From the NCBI GenBank assembly GCA_019314105.1, contig JAFCZY010000130.1:1-6825 (forward strand): 6,825 bases of DNA, in the 5' to 3' direction. Below the pieces are notes generated by a model. The model was not told where the DNA came from. It saw only the letters and a program-made list of their open reading frames with translations, and did no database searches. This document shows, in pieces, positions 1 to 5,633 of this stretch. Every line of letters begins with the position of its first letter. Within the stretch, counting starts at the first letter, position 1. The stretch comes from Deltaproteobacteria bacterium (GTDB lineage Bacteria > Desulfobacterota > Desulfobacteria > Desulfobacterales > Desulfobacteraceae). The translations under genes were made by a program, and so were the position numbers.

Positions 1-368
1 GATAAAAGAAGCCCTCTTTTTTCTGTGTTAAAAAAGAGATCGGAAAAAGCACTTTCCTGTTTAATCTCCTGACATTTTTTAAATAATTTATTTAGAAGGT
101 CATCGCTGTCAGAGAGGTTTTTTTTTGTTCCTAACGAAAGGGTCATTTCCTGGAGAAGGTTTAAATTAATATGTTGAGGTTTATTGTTACCTTTAAATGC
201 AATCAATGCTGAAATGCCGCAGGATACGGTATCGGGTTGATAGGGGAAAAATATGATGGCGTTTTTTTTTGCCGCTGTTATAGATTTCCCGAATTCAATA
301 TGAATTGAAAATAAATTTTTAACCTGATTGAAAAAAGAGTTTAAAAAATGTTTTTTTTGCAGAATCAT
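1..368 (-). CDS. Hypothetical protein, 3' end beyond window
   Basis: An open frame of 122 complete codons runs off the left edge, so only the N-terminal part is visible. I do not recognise the family. I chose the ATG at 368 (protein starts MILQKKHFLNSFF) because GGAG at 375-378 lies 6 nt upstream. The in-frame ATG at 380 has only a poor GGG ahead of it and its own codons supply that Shine-Dalgarno. There is no signal peptide or membrane segment, and the N-terminus is Lys/Phe-rich, so a cytoplasmic location is inferred. A hydrophobic strand followed by PYQPDTVSCGISALIAFKG (about residues 40-60) looks like a strand-loop-helix of an alpha/beta fold. It is only faintly like motif I of DHH phosphoesterases and lacks the Asp-His-His signature. 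The gene begins 32 nt after the penicillin-binding protein stop, so it is probably co-transcribed with that gene and metG. Being coding is fairly sure; function is unknown. Confidence 0.72.
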   Translation of the reverse strand, partial: MILQKKHFLNSFFNQVKNLFSIHIEFGKSITAAKKNAIIFFPYQPDTVSCGISALIAFKGNNKPQHINLNLLQEMTLSLGTKKNLSDSDDLLNKLFKKCQEIKQESAFSDLFFNTEKRGLLL

Positions 369-374
369 TATTTT

Positions 375-378
375 CTCC
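375..378 (-). promoter_or_regulatory. Ribosome binding site deciding the start of the left-edge gene
   Basis: GGAG on the minus strand sits 6 nt before the ATG at 368 and overlaps the in-frame upstream ATG at 380. This spacing favours the downstream start. Seen directly; use of the site is inferred. Confidence 0.5.
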
Positions 379-400
379 ATCGCCCAAAAGGGTTTGTGCA

Positions 401-1786
401 TCACAATTGTGCTGTTTTAGCAGCATTTTTTTTAAAATATTTTTTTAAAATCATCTTTGCATAGATGCTAGCTCTTGTTCCAATATATTTTCTATGGCCG
501 ACAATAATAGATAAAGCAATTTTTTTACGTGTGACCTTCAGGTTATTTGTTTTTTTCTCTTTCCCAAAACCGGTGAACCAGTCATATTTAACCGTATTAT
601 TTTTATTATATAAGGATCCGGTTTTTCCGCCAATCACAAGCGTGGAAAGGACGTTGTCTTTTGAAGCACCCCTGAAGGATTTTCTGGCAGTCCCCGTTGA
701 TATGGTTTTTTCCATTAGTTGCATCATTGTTGCCGCAGTTTCAGGCTTTATGGCTGTTATATAGGTTGTTTTTTTATTTTTGTAAATAATTTTCCCGTCA
801 GCGTCTGTCACCTGTTCAACAATACTTGGCAGCATAATATTACCTGAGTTGACGACACCTGAGATGAGCATGGCACCAAATAGTGGCGACAGGGTTGTAT
901 CATTGTTAAAGCCGCAACCCAACTCTGCCAGATGGTACTCATTGCTGTTGGTTTTAAAATTGCCTGAAACAAAGGGTAATTCCGAATGAATAATCCGGTT
1001 GAATCCAAAAGCAGCGGCATAGGACTCAAGTTTTTCTTTTCCAAGGTAATTCTTTCCGATTTTCCCGAATACCGGATTTACGGATTCTGCAAAAGCCCTG
1101 GAAAAGGAAATTTTATAGGTATATTTATTTTTAACATTTTTGAGTTGACGCTTATATAATGTGTACTTATTCCCATTAAAGTACAATTGCGTCTGCGGCG
1201 TGTAGCCTAGAGTTTCAACAGCCGCCGAAGCCGTTACAATTTTAAAGATGCTTGCCGCCGGATAGTCTGATTCGATACAGGGATTGGCATCGGGATTTTC
1301 AAGATCAAACCCTGTCATGGCAATGATTTTTCCGGTATCGGCTTCCATGACCACAAAGGCAATCCTCTGAGGTTTTCCACGGGTCAGTTTTTTGAGCCGG
1401 TCAAGCAGAGATAATAAATATTCCTGAAGATAAACATCAATACTTGTCTTGATTTTATAACTGGCTTCAGGTGCATCAACGGAAAAGATGTTTTTATCGG
1501 TATGGATAAAGTTTATATTACTGATGATATCCTTTAATTGAGCCCTTGATAACCGGTTTTGTGCTTCAGAAGCCTGCGGTTCTGACCGTGCCGGATCTTC
1601 CTTCCGGGTTCCCTGAAACGTGTCGTTGTTTTCAGGGACCTGGTTTTTAAAAAAATAGATGCCTGCAATTAAAAGCATCAGGATACCAGAGGCAATGGTT
1701 GCTTTTATTGTTTTTAAAAAAAGAGTTTTCTTCTTTTTTTTAACGATATAGTCTGATTGAAAATCTCGCCAGGAGTTTTCTTTCAT
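401..1786 (-). CDS. Membrane-anchored penicillin-binding transpeptidase-domain protein
   Basis: A 461-residue single-pass protein predicted to crosslink peptidoglycan in the periplasm. A basic cytoplasmic stretch (residues 16-26, KKKKK) precedes one membrane helix at about 27-46, an anchor rather than a cleaved signal. A polar linker (about 48-80) follows, and the penicillin-binding transpeptidase domain covers about 105-445. All three active-site motifs are present: SIFK with the acyl-accepting Ser179 and Lys182, SVN at 235-237, and KTGS at 388-391. There is no glycosyltransferase domain, and the segment before the transpeptidase domain is too short for the class B dimerisation module, so this is a compact monofunctional enzyme. 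Length is well below the usual 550-700 residues of FtsI/PBP2. The start codon overlaps the metG stop by 4 nt (ATGA), and the Shine-Dalgarno is weak, so translational coupling to metG is likely. Family assignment is secure; whether it is a transpeptidase, carboxypeptidase or sensor is not decidable here. Confidence 0.9.
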   Translation of the reverse strand: MKENSWRDFQSDYIVKKKKKTLFLKTIKATIASGILMLLIAGIYFFKNQVPENNDTFQGTRKEDPARSEPQASEAQNRLSRAQLKDIISNINFIHTDKNIFSVDAPEASYKIKTSIDVYLQEYLLSLLDRLKKLTRGKPQRIAFVVMEADTGKIIAMTGFDLENPDANPCIESDYPAASIFKIVTASAAVETLGYTPQTQLYFNGNKYTLYKRQLKNVKNKYTYKISFSRAFAESVNPVFGKIGKNYLGKEKLESYAAAFGFNRIIHSELPFVSGNFKTNSNEYHLAELGCGFNNDTTLSPLFGAMLISGVVNSGNIMLPSIVEQVTDADGKIIYKNKKTTYITAIKPETAATMMQLMEKTISTGTARKSFRGASKDNVLSTLVIGGKTGSLYNKNNTVKYDWFTGFGKEKKTNNLKVTRKKIALSIIVGHRKYIGTRASIYAKMILKKYFKKNAAKTAQL

Positions 1787-3414
1787 TTTACCGGATTTCC
1801 GGGTGCAATTGATTTGTCAAAACCGGATATCCCTTTCTTTTTTTTATGGTTTTGGGGGTTTATTTTGTCTGTATCAATTCTTGGAAATAAACTGTCCGGC
1901 TTTGCAATCAGGGTCCCTTTTTTAATCTGTCCCCAGGGGGATGTTTCTTTCAGGGTGTAGAAGCCCTTGTCTTCTTTTTCCATGCAAAGGGTTTTTTGCA
2001 TTTTCAAAGATGTTTGCGGCATAATGGGGTAGATCAGGCAGGAAACAACCCTTAACCCTTCGATGAGATTGTAGAGGACTGTTCCGAGAATAGGGAGATT
2101 GGCATCATCCTTGGCCAGTGTCCAGGGCGCAGTCGTGTCAATATATTTATTCATGATGCTGATAAATTGCCAGATGGCCCCGACGCCTTTGTGGAATTCA
2201 CAAAGAGACATGGCCTGCTTGAATTCATCAATAGCTTTTTTCGCATCAGATGCCAATGATAGATTCTTTTGTTTTTCAATTTCGGCATCCGGCGCTCTTA
2301 CTTCACCTTTAAAATATCTATGGTTCATGGAAAGGACTCTTGAAAAGAGATTTCCAAGGTCATTGGCAAGATCCGAGTTGATTCTTGATACAATGGTTTC
2401 TTCTGTGAAATTGGCATCCAGGCCAAAGACCATTTCCCTCATTAGAAAGTACCTGAACGGATCAATCCCGTATTTATTTGTCACCTGGACGGGATCGGTG
2501 ACATTGCCGATACTTTTTGACATTTTACTGCCTTTAACGTTCCAGAACCCATGGACATTTAATCCATTATAAATTTGGATACCGGCAGCTTTCAGCATAA
2601 TAGGCCAGTAAATTCCATGGGGTTTGATAATGTCTTTGGCCACAAAATGACGGGCACCCGGCCAGAATTTTTTAAAGAGCTTGCCATCAGGATATCCCAA
2701 CGCTGAAATGTAATTTACAAGGGCATCAAACCAGACATAGGTGACATAATCTTCATCAAAAGGCAGGGTAATCCCCCAGGTCAATCGGGATTTCGGACGG
2801 GAAATGCAAAGGTCTTCCAGGGGGTCCTTTAGAAAAGAAAGAATTTCATTCTTGTACTGTGCAGGCTGGATAAAATCAGGATGGGTTTTGATGTGGTTGA
2901 TGAGCCATTCCTGGTAGTTGCTCATTTTAAAAAAATAATTGGATTCTTTGATGAGCTCAGGTTCGACACCATGATCCTGGCACTTGCCATTAACAAGTTC
3001 TCTTTCCTGATAAAATCGTTCACAGCCGAAACAATAAAGGCCCTCATAGCTTGAAAAGTAGATATCTCCTGAGTCATAAATTTTTGAAAGGATATCTTTA
3101 ACCACTTGGATATGGCCGGGGTCTGTCGTTCGGATAAAGTGATTGTTTTTGACATTTAATATTGGCAATAGATCCTGAAAAAGTTGGCTGATATTGTCAG
3201 CATATTCTTTTGGTGTTGTTTCCTGTTTTTGGGCGGCCTGGACAATTTTATCTCCGTGTTCATCCGTTCCTGTCAGAAAAAAGGTTTCATAATCATCTAT
3301 CTGTTTGAATCTCGTTGCAACATCAGCAGCAATGGAGGTGTATGCATGCCCCAGATGGGGTTTGGCATTGACATAATATATGGGGGTTGTAAAAAATTGT
3401 TTTTTTGGTTTCAT
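1783..3414 (-). CDS. metG: Methionine--tRNA ligase, without C-terminal OB-fold domain
   Basis: A cytoplasmic class I aminoacyl-tRNA synthetase of 543 residues that charges tRNA-Met with methionine using ATP. The HIGH motif is HLGH at 20-23 and the KMSKS loop is intact at 297-301. The connective domain has one zinc knuckle, Cys128, Cys131, Cys145 and His148, the CxxC...CxxH arrangement of single-knuckle MetRS such as that of Thermus. Other hallmarks are TGTDEHG (48-54) and the YVWFDALVNY segment (226-235). An anticodon-binding helical domain runs from about 340 to 500 and ends at the usual SLFPRID. After that comes only a short Lys-rich tail (about 514-543, with KKKK at 524-527). The Trbp111-like OB-fold dimerisation/tRNA-binding domain found in longer MetG proteins (about 640-680 residues) is absent. 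The start overlaps the ricT stop by 1 nt (TAATG), and there is no strong Shine-Dalgarno, suggesting reinitiation. Its stop overlaps the PBP gene start. Confidence 0.97.
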   Translation of the reverse strand: MKPKKQFFTTPIYYVNAKPHLGHAYTSIAADVATRFKQIDDYETFFLTGTDEHGDKIVQAAQKQETTPKEYADNISQLFQDLLPILNVKNNHFIRTTDPGHIQVVKDILSKIYDSGDIYFSSYEGLYCFGCERFYQERELVNGKCQDHGVEPELIKESNYFFKMSNYQEWLINHIKTHPDFIQPAQYKNEILSFLKDPLEDLCISRPKSRLTWGITLPFDEDYVTYVWFDALVNYISALGYPDGKLFKKFWPGARHFVAKDIIKPHGIYWPIMLKAAGIQIYNGLNVHGFWNVKGSKMSKSIGNVTDPVQVTNKYGIDPFRYFLMREMVFGLDANFTEETIVSRINSDLANDLGNLFSRVLSMNHRYFKGEVRAPDAEIEKQKNLSLASDAKKAIDEFKQAMSLCEFHKGVGAIWQFISIMNKYIDTTAPWTLAKDDANLPILGTVLYNLIEGLRVVSCLIYPIMPQTSLKMQKTLCMEKEDKGFYTLKETSPWGQIKKGTLIAKPDSLFPRIDTDKINPQNHKKKKGISGFDKSIAPGNPVK

Positions 3415-4223
3415 TATTTTGTAGATTCCGTGATTGAGTTAGTCAGTTGCTGGATGGTTTTTTTTATTTCGGTATTATCTTCTAAACGAATAGTGACGAC
3501 CTCTTTCAATATATTTTGTCGGACAACTTTCCCTTTCCCTTCTTTTATTGTAATTTTTTTCCCTAATTTGGGCATCCCGCGTTTAAGGCTTTTATAGGTT
3601 TCATTTTCAAAGGTCAGACAGCACATTAACCTGCCGCAAACCCCGGAAATTTTCGTGGGATTTAATGACAGCCCCTGTTCTTTTGCCATTTTAATGGACA
3701 CCGGTTCAAACGTATGCATAAAAGAGGAACAGCAAAGCTCCCTCCCACATTTACCAATACCACCGCAATGTTTTGAAAGATTGCGAATTCCGACCTGGCG
3801 CATTTCAATCCGGATATTGAATTCTTTTACCAGAAGTTTGATGAGTTCTCTGAAATCAATTCTGCCGTCAGCCGTGTAGAAAAAAGTCAATTTGTTATGA
3901 TCAAATGTACTTTCAACACTGAACAGGTTCATGAAAAGATTTAAATCATTGATGCGTTGGATGCAAAAATCGAAGGCTCTTTTTTCAAGTTTTTTCAGCT
4001 CTTCTCTTTTTAGAAAGTCTTCTTTGGAGGCAACACGGACAATCTGTTTTAACTTTTTTCCAACATGTTCGACTTCAACAGGTGGGATGGCAATTCTGCC
4101 GAACCCAAGGCCTTGCTCAGTTTCTACGATTACAGCGTCACCCTCTTTCAGTACAAAAGCATCGCTTTTAAAATCATATATTTTTCCTGCTGTTTTAAAT
4201 TTAACACCCGTCACTTTAATCAT
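3414..4223 (-). CDS. ricT: PSP1-domain protein, RicT/YaaT homologue
   Basis: A 269-residue cytoplasmic protein of the PSP1 C-terminal-domain family. In Bacillus subtilis the homologue YaaT/RicT forms an Fe-S-containing complex with RicA and RicF that assists RNase Y-dependent mRNA maturation. Whether partners exist here cannot be told from the window. The N-terminal part (about 1-60) is the basic/beta segment with EGDAVIVETEQGLGFGRI. A charged helix follows (about 67-95), then the PSP1 core with the family's cysteine signature: KHCGGIGKCGRELCC (151-165) and GVCGRLMCC (194-202), giving Cys153, 159, 164, 165, 196, 201 and 202 as likely cluster ligands. The C-terminal region (about 220-255) looks like a small beta-barrel extension. 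The start has AAAGGA at 4234-4239, 10 nt upstream, and overlaps the holB stop by 8 nt. The position between holB and metG is the common bacterial arrangement and supports the call. Confidence 0.93.
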   Translation of the reverse strand: MIKVTGVKFKTAGKIYDFKSDAFVLKEGDAVIVETEQGLGFGRIAIPPVEVEHVGKKLKQIVRVASKEDFLKREELKKLEKRAFDFCIQRINDLNLFMNLFSVESTFDHNKLTFFYTADGRIDFRELIKLLVKEFNIRIEMRQVGIRNLSKHCGGIGKCGRELCCSSFMHTFEPVSIKMAKEQGLSLNPTKISGVCGRLMCCLTFENETYKSLKRGMPKLGKKITIKEGKGKVVRQNILKEVVTIRLEDNTEIKKTIQQLTNSITESTK

Positions 4224-5274
4224 AAATCAAGTTTCCTTTGTCAGTAACAATTTTAAGGAAAAATTTATCCAAGGTTAATCTCAGTGTACAGTTTGATGCG
4301 ATTCTTTTTTCTGTTTCATAAAGATATTTGACCCAGTCGGGGATTTTTTTTGTTTCAACCCTCTGACTAATATCTGTAAAAGTGTCAAAAAAATCAAGAT
4401 TAACTATTTTTTTTGGGTGAAGTTTAAAAATCATTAAATCCCGGAAAAATGTTTTCATAATGGTAATGGCATCATCGATAAGGTCGGGATCCATGCTTAA
4501 CTTTTGGGACAGCATCAACCCCTTTGATATGCAGTTATTTGTATCTGTTTTAATGATGTTTACAAGGGCGTTAAGCAACCACTCCCTTCTTTTGATCCAG
4601 TCAACATCTTTTGCTTCATCAGTTTGCTTCAAATTTAAATACATCATTGCTTTTTTAAGATCGGAATCGGCAGTTTTTGATGCAATGACGGCCAGTTGTT
4701 TGTCAACCTTGAATTCATTGATCAGACAGTGTTCAATGTGCTTGTCGGTCAATGGTTTAAATCTGATTTTACGGCATCTTGAAATAAGGGTTGGAACAAG
4801 CAAAGACATCTTCTCTGCAATAAGAATGAAAAATGTTTTGTCAGGCGGTTCTTCGAGCATTTTTAACACGGCGTTCTGGGCCTGCCGATTCATCAGATCT
4901 GAATTCAAAATCAATACCATTCTGTATTTGGCCTCATTGGGCTTAGATGAAATTTTTAATCCCATTTCGCGAATCTGGGATATGGAAATTATTTTTTTAC
5001 CTTCTAAATGGTCGATACACAGGATATCGGGGTGGCTTTTTGCATCAATTTTACGACAGGATTTGCAATTGTTACAGGCAAGCCCCGTTCCTTCCAAACA
5101 ATTACACCCCTTTGCAAATAAAAATGCCGCTTCTTTTCTTCCTGTATTCTCATTTCCATAGAAAAGAAGGGCATTGGGAATTTTTTTTGCCTGAATGATG
5201 TGTGTCAACTCGGATACACTTTTAGCTTGGTATTGCATTTGATCAAAATCAGACATGGTTTGATCAACCCCCAT
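4216..5274 (-). CDS. holB: DNA polymerase III subunit delta' (clamp loader)
   Basis: An AAA+-fold clamp-loader subunit of 352 residues that helps load the sliding clamp at replication forks in the cytoplasm. The N-terminal module has a Walker A-like loop at 40-48 (GNENTGRKE) in which the canonical GK[ST] has become GRK, so ATP binding is unlikely, as is usual for delta'. A four-cysteine zinc module follows (Cys59, Cys67, Cys70, Cys73). The family signature NAVLKMLEEPP is at 134-144, and SRC of the clamp-loader signature is at 165-167 (SRCRKIRF). The C-terminal helical collar domain, about 225-352, is divergent. The start is uncertain. The ATG at 5274 lies only 3 nt past the HU gene stop, with GGTGG 11 nt upstream. 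An in-frame ATG at 5256 (MSDFDQ...) would give 346 residues, and its upstream G-run is equally far away. I kept the longer form. The 3' end overlaps ricT by 8 nt. Confidence 0.93.
   Translation of the reverse strand: MGVDQTMSDFDQMQYQAKSVSELTHIIQAKKIPNALLFYGNENTGRKEAAFLFAKGCNCLEGTGLACNNCKSCRKIDAKSHPDILCIDHLEGKKIISISQIREMGLKISSKPNEAKYRMVLILNSDLMNRQAQNAVLKMLEEPPDKTFFILIAEKMSLLVPTLISRCRKIRFKPLTDKHIEHCLINEFKVDKQLAVIASKTADSDLKKAMMYLNLKQTDEAKDVDWIKRREWLLNALVNIIKTDTNNCISKGLMLSQKLSMDPDLIDDAITIMKTFFRDLMIFKLHPKKIVNLDFFDTFTDISQRVETKKIPDWVKYLYETEKRIASNCTLRLTLDKFFLKIVTDKGNLIYD
4234..4239 (-). promoter_or_regulatory. Ribosome binding site of ricT inside the end of holB
   Basis: AAAGGA lies 10 nt upstream of the ricT ATG at 4223 and is embedded in the last holB codons, so ribosomes finishing holB pass over it. 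Coupling is inferred from the 8-nt overlap. Confidence 0.45.
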
Positions 5275-5277
5275 GTG

Positions 5278-5553
5278 TTAATAATCCACCCGCTCCTTTA
5301 GTTCTTTTCCGCATTTGAAAAACGGGAGCCGTTTGGGAGGAATAGTGACTTTCTGACCGGTTTTCGGGTTTCGGCCTGTATAGCTTTTGTACCCTTTTAT
5401 ATGAAAGCTACAAAATCCCCTTATTTCAACCCTTTCACCTTTGACAAATGAATCGGAAAGTGAGTCAAAAAATATTTTAATGACCTCTGAAGCTTCGGAT
5501 TTTGTCAGGTGTGCCCTTTTTTTTAATGTCGAAATCAATTCAAGTTTATTCAT
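5278..5553 (-). CDS. HU/IHF-family DNA-binding protein
   Basis: A 91-residue nucleoid-associated protein, the standard HU/IHF length, expected to act as a dimer that bends DNA. It has the helical dimerisation half (about 1-40, MNKLELISTLKKR...) and the beta-saddle with the arm. The arm motif GRNPKTG at 60-66 carries the intercalating Pro63. The C-terminal FFKCGKELKERV (78-89) is typical of the IHF-beta-like branch. The normally invariant GFGSF is here GFCSF, with Cys48, and a second Cys is at 81. The start at 5553 is preferred over the in-frame ATG at 5583 because AGAGG lies 4 nt ahead, the protein then has exactly the family length, and the extra ten residues (MASFTIERGN) have no counterpart in the family. 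The frame ends 3 nt before holB. An upstream promoter-like sequence may drive it and the whole downstream operon. Whether it works as HU homodimer or as an IHF subunit cannot be told from the sequence alone. Confidence 0.95.
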   Translation of the reverse strand: MNKLELISTLKKRAHLTKSEASEVIKIFFDSLSDSFVKGERVEIRGFCSFHIKGYKSYTGRNPKTGQKVTIPPKRLPFFKCGKELKERVDY

Positions 5554-5557
5554 ATTT

Positions 5558-5562
5558 CCTCT
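5558..5562 (-). promoter_or_regulatory. Ribosome binding site deciding the HU/IHF gene start
   Basis: AGAGG, 4 nt before the ATG at 5553, is the best Shine-Dalgarno nearby. The upstream in-frame ATG at 5583 has only a weak GGTAAG directly against it. Confidence 0.6.
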
Positions 5563-5600
5563 TTCTATGGTGAATGATGCCATCTTACCATTTTTTAACG

Positions 5601-5629
5601 GTTTTAATTAAAATTTGATAAAAAGTCAA
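5601..5629 (-). promoter_or_regulatory. Putative sigma70-type promoter of the HU-holB-ricT-metG operon
   Basis: On the minus strand TTGACT (5629-5624, five of six to the consensus -35) is followed after 17 nt by TAAAAC (5606-5601, four of six to the -10). It lies in the only sizeable intergenic gap of the window (5554-5633) and just after the NusG-like stop. The -10 is weak and the region is AT-rich, so a chance match is possible. Not tested. Confidence 0.4.
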
Positions 5630-5633
5630 GGAG

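Noticed and set aside
241..360. Poly-T/poly-A tracts at the left end as possible repeats or terminators
   Set aside because: They encode Lys and Phe runs within an open frame and reflect low GC content; no stem or repeat unit was seen.
2099..2572. Plus-strand open frame opposite metG
   Set aside because: It is antisense to conserved MetG catalytic and anticodon-domain sequence; no domain, no start signal.
4460..5161. Long plus-strand open frame of 233 codons opposite holB
   Set aside because: It lies fully antisense to a clear holB with conserved motifs, has no recognisable domain or ribosome site, and its composition is that of a complementary-strand shadow.
4216..5274. Degenerate Walker A in holB (GRK instead of GK[ST]) as a sign of decay
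   Set aside because: Delta' subunits commonly do not bind ATP, and the rest of the protein, including the zinc cysteines and SRC, is intact.
5554..5583. Upstream start for the HU/IHF gene (MASFTIERGN extension)
   Set aside because: The Shine-Dalgarno and the family length both fit the ATG at 5553.
5591..5633. Factor-independent terminator after the NusG-like stop
   Set aside because: T-rich stretches are present on the minus strand but no stable GC stem precedes them.
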